DNA from: Halobacteriales archaeon QH_7_66_36
GTDB lineage: Archaea > Halobacteriota > Halobacteria > Halobacteriales > Haloarculaceae
Direction: 5' to 3'
Length of the DNA stretch: 55,627 nt
Assembly: GCA_003021175.1 (NCBI GenBank)
Contig: PXQV01000012.1
Coordinates: 1 to 55,627 of the forward strand
Positions 27,380-35,515 of the stretch are shown piece by piece; within the stretch, counting starts at the first letter, position 1, and each line of letters starts with the position of its first letter. A program made the translations under genes and the position numbers. A model generated the notes under the pieces. It ran no database searches, was not told where the DNA came from, and worked only from the letters and a program-made list of their open reading frames with translations.

Positions 27380-29632
27380 TCAGTCGTTCTGCGCGTCGAC
27401 GACGGCGACGCCCGCCAGATTCACGATGTCTTTCACCTCGTCACCGCGCTGGAGCACGTGCACCGGCTTGTCCATCCCCACCAGCATCGGGCCGATGGCT
27501 TCCGCCCCGCCCAGCCGCTGGAGCAGTTTGTACGCGATGTTGCCCGCTTCCAGATTCGGGAACACCAGCACGTTCGCCGGCGCGTTTAGGTCTGAGAACT
27601 CGTAGTCCTCGCGCAACAGATCCTCCACGACCGCCGTGTCCGCCTGCATCTCACCGTCGACAGGGAAGTCGACTGCCGAGTCCGAGCGGAGCGAGTCGGC
27701 CGCCTCCTGAACCTTCACGATGCCCTCGTTCTGCACGGAGCCGAAGTCGGAGTAGGAGAGCAGGGCCGCCCGCGGCTCGACGTTGAATCGCCGGGCCAAC
27801 GCCGCCGTCTGCTTCGCCACTTCCTCCAACACCTCGGCATCGGGGTCCTGATTCACCGTCGTGTCGGCGCAGAACACGACCCGATCTTTGAACGTCAGCA
27901 TGTACACCCCCGCCGCGTACTCCGTCTGCTCGTCCGTGCCGATGACGCCGAGCGGCGCGCGGAGCGCCTGCGGATAGTGGTGGGTCAGGCCGGTGAGCAT
28001 CGCGTCGGCATCGCCCACCTCGACCATGACGCTGCCGAGGTGGTTGCCGTTGGTCACCAGCTCTTCCGCCTCGCGGCGGGTGACGCCCTTCCGTTTGCGC
28101 AGTTCGTGGAGCCGCTCGGCGTACGGGGCGAGGGTCTCCGCTTCCGGGTCGACGATCTCGGGATCGAAGTCCAGTCCGAGTTCGTCGGCCGTCCGCAGGA
28201 TGCCGTCGCGGTCACCGATGAGCACGGGCTCGGCGATGCCCTGATCCGTCAGCTGGTAGGCGGCGCGGATCATCTTCTCGTCGTCGCCCTCGGAGAGGAC
28301 GACCCGCTTGGGGTCGGATTTCGCCTTGTTGAGCACGACCCGCATCATCTCGCGGCCCTTCCCGAGGCGCGCTTCGAGCTGCTCCTCGTAGCTCGACAGG
28401 TCGAGTTCGGTCCGGGCACAGCCGGAGTCGATTGCCGCCTGTGCGACTGTAGGCGCCAACTCGAACAGCACGCGGGGGTCGAGCGGCTTCGGGATAACGT
28501 AGTCGGGGCCGTACTGGAGCGGCTCGTCGCCGTACGCCTTCACAACCGCGTCGGGCACGTCCTGCCGGGCGAGTTCCGCCAGCGCCTCCGCAGCGGCGAC
28601 CTTCATCTCCTCGTTGATCTCGGTGGCGCGCACGTCCAGCGCGCCCCGGAACAGGAACGGGAACCCGAGCACGTTGTTCACCTGATTCGGGTAATCGGAG
28701 CGGCCGGTTCCCATGATGACGGTGTCGTCGCGCGCCGCCCTCGCCTCCTCGTAGCCGATCTCCGGCGTCGGGTTCGCCATCGCGAAGATGATGGGGTCGT
28801 CGGCCATCGACTGCACCATCGCCTGTGAGACGATGCCGGGGGCAGACAGGCCGACGAACACGTCGGAACCGGCCATCGCGTCCGCGAGGCCACCCTCGGG
28901 TACGTCGCGGGCGAACTCCCGTTTGAATTCATTCACGTCGCCCGCCTCGGCCCGCCCTTGGGTGATGATCCCAGAGGAGTCACACATCGTGATGTTCTCC
29001 TTGCGAACGCCGAGCGAGACGTAGAAGCGAGCCGTCGCGATGGCCGACGCGCCCGCACCGGAGAAGGTCACCTCCAGATCGGCGAGATCCTTCCCGATGA
29101 TGTCGCAGGCGTTGAGCAGGCCCGCCCCTGAGATGATCGCCGTCCCGTGCTGGTCGTCGTGGAACACCGGGATGTCCATCCGCTCGCGCAGTCGCTCCTC
29201 GATCTCGAAACACGCAGGGGCCGCGATATCTTCGAGGTTGATGCCGCCGAAGGTCGGCTCCATCGCGGCGACGCTCTCGACGAACGCGTCCGGATCGGTG
29301 TGTTCCAACTCGATGTCGAACACGTCGATGTCGGCGAAGCGCTTGAACAGCACCCCTTTCCCTTCCATCACCGGTTTCGACGCCTGTGCGCCGATGTCGC
29401 CGAGACCGAGCACGGCCGACCCGTTCGACACCACGCCGACCATGTTCCCTTTCGCCGTGTACTGATACGCGGCGTCCGGGTCGTCGGCAATCGCCTCACA
29501 CGGCGCTGCCACCCCGGGAGAGTACGCCAAGGAGAGATCCCGCTGGGTGTTGGTGGACTTCGTCGTCGAGATCTCGAGCTTTCCCGGCGGTGCCGACTCG
29601 TGGTACGCCAACGCGTCTTCGTCAAGTCCCAT
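27380..29632 (-). CDS. maeB: Malic enzyme fused to phosphate-acetyltransferase-like domain (MaeB type)
   Basis: 750 residues from ATG 29632 ([21 protein letters not shown]). Residues about 1-420 form an NADP-type malic enzyme converting malate to pyruvate and CO2: [33 protein letters not shown], the metal site [13 protein letters not shown](P) loop FSGAGASA, and [10 protein letters not shown]. Residues about 425-750 form a phosphate acetyltransferase-like domain ([64 protein letters not shown]), usually regulatory and catalytically inactive in MaeB. A TTG at 29644 is a weaker alternative start. Divergent from the heme A synthase gene. Confidence 0.95.
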   Translation of the reverse strand: MGLDEDALAYHESAPPGKLEISTTKSTNTQRDLSLAYSPGVAAPCEAIADDPDAAYQYTAKGNMVGVVSNGSAVLGLGDIGAQASKPVMEGKGVLFKRFADIDVFDIELEHTDPDAFVESVAAMEPTFGGINLEDIAAPACFEIEERLRERMDIPVFHDDQHGTAIISGAGLLNACDIIGKDLADLEVTFSGAGASAIATARFYVSLGVRKENITMCDSSGIITQGRAEAGDVNEFKREFARDVPEGGLADAMAGSDVFVGLSAPGIVSQAMVQSMADDPIIFAMANPTPEIGYEEARAARDDTVIMGTGRSDYPNQVNNVLGFPFLFRGALDVRATEINEEMKVAAAEALAELARQDVPDAVVKAYGDEPLQYGPDYVIPKPLDPRVLFELAPTVAQAAIDSGCARTELDLSSYEEQLEARLGKGREMMRVVLNKAKSDPKRVVLSEGDDEKMIRAAYQLTDQGIAEPVLIGDRDGILRTADELGLDFDPEIVDPEAETLAPYAERLHELRKRKGVTRREAEELVTNGNHLGSVMVEVGDADAMLTGLTHHYPQALRAPLGVIGTDEQTEYAAGVYMLTFKDRVVFCADTTVNQDPDAEVLEEVAKQTAALARRFNVEPRAALLSYSDFGSVQNEGIVKVQEAADSLRSDSAVDFPVDGEMQADTAVVEDLLREDYEFSDLNAPANVLVFPNLEAGNIAYKLLQRLGGAEAIGPMLVGMDKPVHVLQRGDEVKDIVNLAGVAVVDAQND

Positions 29633-29740
29633 GGAGGAGGCCAACGCGGGAGCGTGAAAAACCTACCCGAAGCGGCGTTCGTCGTCCGTCGAACCGCCGT
29701 GGAGCGGACCGATTAAGTCCGGCCAGCCCCGAACGCGTGT

Positions 29741-30550
29741 ATGGATTTCCGGAAAGTCGCGGCGGGGACCGCGGCGCTGGCGGCGGTGACGATGCTGTTG
29801 GGCGTGTTCACCGCCGCAGAGGGCGCGGGTCTCACCTGTGCACAGCGGTGGCCGCTCTGTGACGGGCCGCTCGGCGGCCTCCTGCCGGCGAACTATCTGA
29901 GCTTCGTCGAGTGGTTCCACCGGCTCGTGGCCGGCACCACGGGTCTCGTCGTGTTGGGGACGGTGGTGCAGGCGTGGCGGACGGGCCAGTCGAAGCGCAT
30001 CCGCTACGCGGTGACGGCCGCACTCGCCATCCTCCCGGTGCAGGTGACGCTCGGCATGCTGACGGTGACGACCTACGAGTGGCTCGTGCTCGTCGCGCAC
30101 TTCACGACCGCGACGGCTATCTTCGGGCTTCTCACGCTCGCGGCGGCGTGGGCTTACCGGACGACGGACGCCGCTCCGTCCGGTCGGTACGCCGCGCTCG
30201 CCGGGAGCGCGCTGGCGGTGCCGGCGGCCGTCGTCTCCCCGCGCCTCTTGTTCGCGTTCGGCTCCGCGGTGCAGGTGACGTACTACGCGCTCCTGCTCGG
30301 AGCGTTCGCGGCGCTGCTCGCGGCGACCGTCTGGCTCCGCGGCCAGCGAGCGGCGGCGCTGACCGGGGTCGCCGCGGCGCTCGTCGCGGGCCTCCTCGTG
30401 CTCGGCCGACAGAACTACAGTCAGACGGTGGCGGTCGGCACCGTAGTCGCGCTCGCCGTCGTCGTCGGCTGTGGGTTCCTCGCGGCACGAACCGCAGGCT
30501 CGAAGCGCGACGACACGCCGCCGCGAGACATCCAGCTCGACAGTCGGTGA
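29741..30550 (+). CDS. ctaA: Heme A synthase family protein (CtaA/COX15)
   Basis: 269 residues with about eight membrane helices. Conserved family features: AEGAGLTCAQRWPLCDG (Cys-containing loop after helix 1), SFVEWFHRLVAGTTGLVVLG with the heme-ligand His, and VTLGMLTVTTYEWLVLVAHFTTATAIFGLL with the second His. It oxidises the methyl group of heme O to give heme A for terminal oxidases. The C-terminal half carries FGSAVQVTYYALLL and VLGRQNYSQTVAVGT, more divergent from bacterial CtaA, as is usual in haloarchaea. The final 20 residues are hydrophilic. Monocistronic. Confidence 0.85.
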   Translation: MDFRKVAAGTAALAAVTMLLGVFTAAEGAGLTCAQRWPLCDGPLGGLLPANYLSFVEWFHRLVAGTTGLVVLGTVVQAWRTGQSKRIRYAVTAALAILPVQVTLGMLTVTTYEWLVLVAHFTTATAIFGLLTLAAAWAYRTTDAAPSGRYAALAGSALAVPAAVVSPRLLFAFGSAVQVTYYALLLGAFAALLAATVWLRGQRAAALTGVAAALVAGLLVLGRQNYSQTVAVGTVVALAVVVGCGFLAARTAGSKRDDTPPRDIQLDSR

Positions 30551-30813
30551 GAGACGAGAAGCCACGGCGAAGGGGCCGAAATGGTGGCACCGCTTCGAGC
30601 CGTGTCAACTTCCCGCCCGGAGAAAACCGCCGGACAGGAAGCGTGGGTGCGTCCCCAGACCACCACGACACCCATCACCCCCCAGCAACGGGTGCACAAC
30701 GGCGAAACGCCGTGTGGTGGCAACTGCACGTACAGCCCCATCGGTATTGAACTGACTCCCTTCGTACCTAGAGTGACGGTGCGCTTATACCTCTCCCTGC
30801 CGACTGTTCGCCC
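30551..30813. other. 263-nt intergenic region, no gene recognised
   Basis: GC-rich and without a convincing coding frame on either strand. It ends with the promoter of the pterin dehydratase gene (CGCTTATACC about 25-35 nt before the ATG at 30814). A Cys-containing reading on the plus strand (HNGETPCGGNCTYSP) has no family resemblance I can name. Confidence 0.5.
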
Positions 30814-31092
30814 ATGAGTGAGACGCTCACGGACGAGGAAATCGCGGATCGACTGCCCGGCGGCTGGAGCCGCGACGGCGACGAAATCGTCCGGACGTTC
30901 GAGTTCGACTCGTATCTGGAAGGGGTGGGCTTCGCGGCCGGGGCCGGCGGTCTCGCCGAGGAGGCGTTTCACCACCCCAGCATGACCGTCGAGTGGCGAG
31001 AGGTCGAGGTCCGACTGACCACACACGACGCCGGCGGTATCACAGACAAGGACATCGATCTGGCGGAGCGGTTCAACGAACTCGCCGGGTAG
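30814..31092 (+). CDS. 4a-hydroxytetrahydrobiopterin dehydratase (pterin-4a-carbinolamine dehydratase)
   Basis: 92 residues matching the whole PCD fold. ADRLPGGWSRDGDEIVRTFEFDSYLEGVGF, then the active-site block EEAFHHPSMTVEWREVEVRLTTHDAGGITDKDIDLA, with the HH and late His/Asp residues that dehydrate the 4a-carbinolamine pterin. It recycles or salvages pterin cofactors; in archaea the protein partner is often unknown. It stands alone, convergent with the redoxin gene. Confidence 0.95.
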   Translation: MSETLTDEEIADRLPGGWSRDGDEIVRTFEFDSYLEGVGFAAGAGGLAEEAFHHPSMTVEWREVEVRLTTHDAGGITDKDIDLAERFNELAG

Positions 31093-31144
31093 AGACGACG
31101 GCTTCCAGATTGATCCTCGCGTCGGTTCCGTCGGCGCGACCGTT

Positions 31145-31624
31145 CTACGCGAAGATGTCCTCGTAGCCGTTACGGATGAAGTAGCGGACCCAGTTCCCGT
31201 ACGTGCGGTCGGCGGGGTGGTCGGCGACCTGTTCGTACCGAACCGTTCCCTCCTCGTCGATGACGCAGGTGGCGGCGATACCGGTGACGCCGTGGCTCGT
31301 CTCTTCGGTGCCGCTGTACCGGTCGGCGACCGCGCCGTCCGGGTCCGCGAGCAGCTGGAAATCGAGGTCGAAGCGGTCGCGCATCTCCGTCAGCGCGCCC
31401 AGCTCGTCCGTCACGACCGGGAGGATGTCGACGCCGTCGTTGAACCACAGGTCGTAGCTCACTTCGCTGAACGTCTGGAGGTGTTCGGCACAGAAGCTAC
31501 ACCACGCGCCGCGGTTGACGAGGACGACCGTCGGCCCGTTCGAGAGCGTCTCGGAGAGCGTCGTCTCGCCGCCGCCAGTGCTTTCGAGCGTGAAGTCGGG
31601 CGCGGATTCGCCTTCGAGCGTCAT
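31145..31624 (-). CDS. Peroxiredoxin/redoxin-domain protein
   Basis: 159 residues with a thioredoxin-like AhpC/TSA fold. It begins MTLEGESAPDFTLESTGGGETTLSETL. The active-site region is VVLVNRGAWCSFCAEHLQTFSEV, a CxxC in place of the classical peroxiredoxin VCP. The C-terminal part has VIDEEGTVRYEQVADHPADRT. CxxC suggests a thiol-disulfide or BCP-like role against peroxides. The palindrome ATCATTAATGAT lies 66-77 nt before its start. Confidence 0.88.
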   Translation of the reverse strand: MTLEGESAPDFTLESTGGGETTLSETLSNGPTVVLVNRGAWCSFCAEHLQTFSEVSYDLWFNDGVDILPVVTDELGALTEMRDRFDLDFQLLADPDGAVADRYSGTEETSHGVTGIAATCVIDEEGTVRYEQVADHPADRTYGNWVRYFIRNGYEDIFA

Positions 31625-31689
31625 ACTCCGGCCGAGGCGAGGGTGACATTACACCCTTTCGCGGCTGGACGCAGTAGGTCGCATTACCG

Positions 31690-31701
31690 ATCATTAATGA
31701 T
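31690..31701. promoter_or_regulatory. Palindrome upstream of the redoxin gene
   Basis: ATCATTAATGAT is a perfect 12-bp palindrome, AT-rich in GC-rich DNA, 66 nt upstream of the redoxin start on its promoter side. It may be an operator or contain the TATA box. Confidence 0.35.
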
Positions 31702-31888
31702 GTTCGCCACCTCGAAACGGCCTTGTGCACGCGTGGAGTAGCCGACTGCGTGCGGCGATGACGAGGGCCGATACCCCCGCTCCGAGCCCCGTGTGACGAC
31801 GACCACGGCCGAGCCGCACATCCGTTCTCACGAATCGCCCGAGTTTCCGGTTTGTTGTCCTGATTTCGTGATTTGCTCGCACAGGACG

Positions 31889-32094
31889 GTGTTCAGATAG
31901 GCGATAGCCGACCGAGCAAGTGCGGTCGGGTGGGACTGGAAGGGGCCGGGCGGTCGCCGAAGCACGCCGACGCAAGGACCGCACCGCGAGCGAAGCGAGC
32001 GGGAGGACCGCAGCGAGGCGCGCGAGGCGAGGGCCCGGGGGCTTCCAAGCTGGCTACGTTGTCTATGACAGCTCATCCGGGCTTGTCTGAACAC
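31889..32094 (+). mobile_element. MITE-like element, copy B (206 nt)
   Basis: Ends GTGTTCAGATAGGC (31889-31902) and GCTTGTCTGAACAC (32081-32094), inverted with two mismatches and nearly identical to copy A. Blocks near both ends (GGTCGGGTGGGACTGGAAGG and GGGGGCTTCCAAG) are shared with copy A, but the four-hairpin middle of A is replaced by a shorter GC-rich stretch. It occupies much of the 521-nt gap 31625-32145. The remaining left part (31625-31888) holds the redoxin promoter and no gene I can see. Confidence 0.8.
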
Positions 32095-32114
32095 TACTCG
32101 TCCAATCGCCCCAG

Positions 32115-32120
32115 TATTTA
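32115..32120 (+). promoter_or_regulatory. TATA box of the HAD-like gene
   Basis: TATTTA ends 25 nt before the ATG at 32146, at leaderless spacing and outside the MITE copy. It supports the short N-terminus of the HAD-like protein. Confidence 0.5.
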
Positions 32121-32145
32121 TTCCGACCCCCGGCAATATTTGCGT

Positions 32146-32736
32146 ATGGACTTCACCCTCCCCGACGAACACCGGATGATCCGGGAGACGGTCCGCGAGT
32201 ACGGCTTCTCGCAGGAGCAGGCCGAGATACTCTGGCACGGACTCGGCGGCTTTCGGAACAGCCAACTCGAACGCTGGAACGTCGACCCGACGGCGTTCTG
32301 GGCGGCGTTTCACGAGGTGGAAGACGGCGAGACGCGCGCCGACCACGCGTTCGTGTATCCGGACGCGGAGCGGTTCGCCACCCACGAGGGCCCGCTAGGC
32401 GTCGTCACGCACTCACAGCCGTATCTCGTCGAGCCGGTGTTGGACGAACTCGACATCCGCGACTGGTTCGACACGGTGCTCTGCTGCTCGGACGAGACGG
32501 GGTGGAAACCCGACCCGGCTCCCGTCCGGACGGTGGTGAACGAACTCGGCGTGATCGACGGGCAGGGCGTGCTCGCCGGCGACGGGCCACAGGACATCGG
32601 CGCGGCGTGGAACGCGGGACTCGACGGCGTTCACGTCGAGCGACACGGGCCGGAGCGACGCGGGATGTGCGTGCTCGGCGACCACCGCGTCGAGAGCTTC
32701 GACGACCTGTTCGCGGAAGGCCCGGCGGCGGACTGA
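32146..32736 (+). CDS. HAD-superfamily-like protein lacking motif I
   Basis: 196 residues. HAD motifs II (GVVTHSQPYL), III (DETGWKPDPAPV) and IV (GVLAGDGPQDIGAAWNAG) are clear, with the usual spacing for phosphoglycolate-phosphatase-like enzymes. The N-terminal DxDxT nucleophile motif is missing: the protein begins MDFTLPDEHRMIRETVREYG, directly in the cap region. The frame is open further upstream but runs into the MITE copy and contains no DxD either. It may be a non-catalytic HAD, a truncated gene, or depend on a diverged nucleophile. TATA box position supports the start. Confidence 0.78.
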   Translation: MDFTLPDEHRMIRETVREYGFSQEQAEILWHGLGGFRNSQLERWNVDPTAFWAAFHEVEDGETRADHAFVYPDAERFATHEGPLGVVTHSQPYLVEPVLDELDIRDWFDTVLCCSDETGWKPDPAPVRTVVNELGVIDGQGVLAGDGPQDIGAAWNAGLDGVHVERHGPERRGMCVLGDHRVESFDDLFAEGPAAD

Positions 32737-32967
32737 CGACCTGCGCGACGAACCGCGTCCGCTCGCTGGTCAGGTGGATGCCGCCAACCGGCAGGAGTTC
32801 GATACGGCACAGCGTGACAATGATTCGTTAGTTCTTCCCTCCCACCGTATCCGTCGTGGGTGGACGAGAACTCCGGAAAGCCGGGCTAATCGTGTCCCGT
32901 ATCGGTATTGTGAGCGGTTTCAGGGGTCGAAGCGTATCATCGTGAACACACTGGCAGTAACAGACGT

Positions 32968-33198
32968 TCATTCGGTTCCGCTTTCGGCGGACTGTGCACG
33001 TAGTCCGGCGTACCCGTATCCGAGAAATGCGCCGATTGCGCCACCGACGGCAGCACCGACGGGACCGCCGACGGCGGTCGCGGTGCCAGCTAGTGACCCC
33101 ACACCAGCGAAGAGACCGGCACCGACCGGCGCGGCACGCCGTGCGCGCTTGCTGACGGCGGCCCGGTCGACGGAACGCAGTCGTTCGATGAACGACAT
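32968..33198 (-). CDS. Small glycine-zipper membrane protein
   Basis: 76 residues from ATG 33198 (MSFIERLRSVDRAAVSKRARR). A basic amphipathic N-terminus is followed by a long Gly/Ala-rich hydrophobic stretch (APVGAGLFAGVGSLAGTATAVGGPVGAAVGGAIGAFLGYGYAG), which could form a helical hairpin in the membrane. No family is recognised. The 231-nt gap on its downstream side (32737-32967) has no visible gene. Confidence 0.6.
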   Translation of the reverse strand: MSFIERLRSVDRAAVSKRARRAAPVGAGLFAGVGSLAGTATAVGGPVGAAVGGAIGAFLGYGYAGLRAQSAESGTE

Positions 33199-33318
33199 CA
33201 ACGGACAGTCGTATCGATAGGATAAAAATCTCCGGAGGGGGACGGAAATGCTGGTTCCGGTTGAATCCCGAAGCCGTGTGTACTGCGCCGGGTCCAGTGG
33301 CCGACCGACGACCAGCAG

Positions 33319-33531
33319 TCAGTCGTACGGGTCCTCGGCGTCTTCGAGCGGCAGTTCGAGGTCGGACTCCTTCTTGCCCCGCACGTCGGCCTCCAGTTCG
33401 AGCGCCTGCCCGCAGTCGGGACACGGCACTGCGAACCGGACCGCGGGGCCGTTCGGCCCGCTCACGAGGTCTAGCACGTCGACGTCGACCGGAAACAGGT
33501 ACTCGGGATCGAGGTCGTGGTCACACGCCAT
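33319..33531 (-). CDS. Small CPxCG protein
   Basis: 70 residues, acidic: MACDHDLDPEYLFPVDVDVLDLV, then VRFAVPCPDCGQALELEADVRGKKESDLELP. One CPDCG knuckle and an upstream Cys (residue 3) are present. It may bind zinc as a dimer or with a partner. Belongs to the many small zinc-finger microproteins of haloarchaea. It lies 24 nt beyond the moeA-like pseudogene on the same strand. Confidence 0.72.
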   Translation of the reverse strand: MACDHDLDPEYLFPVDVDVLDLVSGPNGPAVRFAVPCPDCGQALELEADVRGKKESDLELPLEDAEDPYD

Positions 33532-33555
33532 ACGCGGGCTACCGTGTGGGGGGAC

Positions 33556-35431
33556 TTACGCTTTGTCGCTTCGCGCGTATCCGGGGAGGGCGTCGAACAC
33601 ATCCCTGCCCTCGGCGACCGCCTCGCGGAGTCGCTGCACGCCGGGCTTGTCGATCCGTTCGGGGGCCGCGAGGACGCGAACCGTCTCCGTCCCGACGGGA
33701 ACGAGGCCGAGGCCGAGTTTCTCGGCCGTCGCGCGCAGTCCGAGGCCGGCGTCGGCCTTCCCCGCGAGGACGCGTCGGGCGGGCGACTCGTGGGCGCGCA
33801 CCGCGCGGTCGAAGCCGTCGACGGCCTCCACGAGGTCGTGGCGGTCGACGCCGCGCTCGTCCGCGAGCGTCGCCAGCGCGTTCGACAGCGACGTGCGAAG
33901 CCCGGAGTCGGTCGTCCGGTTGACGAAGGCGAGGTCGTCGTCCACCAGCGAGTCGAGACCTGTCACGCCTGCGGGGTTCCCCTCGGGGACGACGAGGCCC
34001 CACTCGCGACGCCACGCGCCCAACTCCTCGGTGTCGACACGGCCCGTCTCCGGCGCGCTCGTCACGGCTACATCGGCCACGCCGTTGCGCACCCGCCGCA
34101 GGCCGGGGCGTGATCCCTGTCCGAGATACCGCGGGCGGTCCACGCGGTCGAGCAGGCGCGCGAGCGCCGGGTCGTCCTCGCCAACGCCGAACAGCGACGG
34201 CGGGCGCACCTCCGGCGAGAACAGCCGCACCTCGACCGTCTCGCCCTCGCTCAGATACTCCGTGTCCGGGTCGACGGCGACGACGCCGTCCGCCTCAACG
34301 AGCGACGTGGTCGCGCCCGACCCCTTGTCGACCGGGTAGACGAGCGTGTCGCCGTCGCCGTCGGTGACGAGCCCCGCCGGCATGTAGCGGAGTCGCCCCT
34401 CGGCGTACCGCTCCTCGACGGCCATCTCGCCGGCCACGGTCGCGCCCGCCGGCTCCGGTTCGCCCGCCGCGCGGCGGATGGCGGGCGCGACGAACGTGCG
34501 GAAGATGGTGAGCGCGCTCACCGGATACCCCGGCAGGCCGACGTAGGCGCTGTCGTCGAGCGTGCCGATCAGCATCGGCTTGCCCGGCTTGACCGCGACG
34601 CCGTGCAGGAGGAGTTCCCCCCGCTCCTCGATGACCCGGTAGATCACGTCGACGGCGCTGGCGGAGGTCGACCCCGACGAGAGGACGAGATCGCACTCGT
34701 CGGCGGCCTCGCGGAGCACGCGCTCCATCTCCTCGCGGTCGTCGCCGGCGTGCGGATACAACTCGGGTCGGCCGGCCGCGCACGGGCACCTCGTCGACCC
34801 CGAGTGCAGACAGCAGGCCGATCTCGCGGGCGGTGATCTGTGTCCCCGGGCCGAGCGCGCGTTCACCGGCGGCCACGTCCGCGCCCGCGAACATGATTCG
34901 GTCGCCCGGCGCGAGTGCGGTACGGGCCAGAACCTCTTCGCTCGCGGCTCCCGGGTCGTTCCGCTCCCCGTCTTCTCGCGGGCCTTGCTCGCTCGAACGG
35001 CCCGCGGAGCTTTGCTCCGCGCTGGTCGCTCTGTCGGCGTCGGTTTCAGACGCCCGGTCCGTCCGCTCGACCATCACCACGGCGTCGACACCGTCCGGCA
35101 CCACCGCGCCGGTGGAGATTTCGGCACACTCGCCGGGACCGACGGTCACCTCCGGCACCTCGCCGGCGTGGACCTCGCCGATCAGTTCGAGACGGGCCGG
35201 GTCGGCCTCGTCCGCGCCGAAGGTGTCGGCGGCCTGCACCGCGTAGCCGTCGACGCTCGCGCGGTCGAAGCCCGGCACGTCGAGGTCGGCATCGAGTCGG
35301 TCTGCGAGCACGCGGCCGCGCGCTTCCGCGAGCGGTACCGTCTCCGCTTCGGGCGTCAGGTCGAGCGACGCGATGGCGTCGTGGGCCTCCTCGGGCGGCG
35401 CGAGGTCGCGGAACTCCTTGCGGTCGGTCAC
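33556..35431 (-). pseudogene. moeA: Broken MoeA-like gene with C-terminal substrate-binding domain
   Basis: The intact gene would encode a molybdopterin molybdenumtransferase fused to a LysR/PBP-like substrate-binding domain. The N-terminal frame (GTG at 35431) has MoeA domains: DVPGFDRASVDGYAV, GECAEISTGAVVPDGVDAVVMVER, REIGLLSALGVDEVPVRGRPTRVVS. At about 34755-34775 it must switch to the frame that reads ELYPHAGDDREEMERVLREA, LVLSSGSTSASAVD, GKPMLIGTLDDSAYVGLPGYPVSALT and the C-terminal domain to 33556. Roughly 35-40 residues including the STGDE motif are missing. A repeat is also inserted in frame at 34971-35027. Two breaks make it almost certainly inactive. Confidence 0.85.
34971..35027 (-). 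repeat. 57-nt palindromic element inside the moeA-like gene
   Basis: Minus-strand copy of the sufD element, differing at four positions by eye. It encodes TSAEQSSAGRSSEQGPRE in the same frame as in SufD. First hairpin GCGGAGC-AAA-GCTCCGC; the second hairpin has one mismatched pair. It lies in a loop after MVERTDRASETDADRA. Confidence 0.9.
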
Positions 35432-35449
35432 GCGAGTTCACCTCGCGTG
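35429..35449. repeat. Hairpin over the GTG start of the moeA-like gene
   Basis: CACGCGAG, five-base loop, CTCGCGTG. It covers the start codon of the minus-strand gene, so it could hide the start in mRNA or be part of the neighbouring repeat. Confidence 0.5.
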
Positions 35450-35460
35450 ACCGATGAGGG

Positions 35461-35508
35461 GAGTCGCAGCCCCGCGCAGCTCGCAAAGCGAGCGAGCAGG
35501 ATCGTCTC
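35461..35508 (+). repeat. Hairpin repeat X, copy 1 (between the two moeA genes)
   Basis: GAGTCGCAGCCCCGCGCA, hairpin GCTCGC-AAA-GCGAGC, then GAGCAGGATCGTCTC. Same flanks as the copy at 48744-48788 but a different hairpin stem. It lies in the 84-nt gap between the intact moeA stop and the pseudogene start. Confidence 0.8.
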
Positions 35509-35515
35509 CACGTGG

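Noticed and set aside
30581-30817. 78-codon frame before the pterin dehydratase gene
   Set aside because: No family resemblance, overlaps the promoter of the next gene, and its composition is not acidic like real haloarchaeal proteins.
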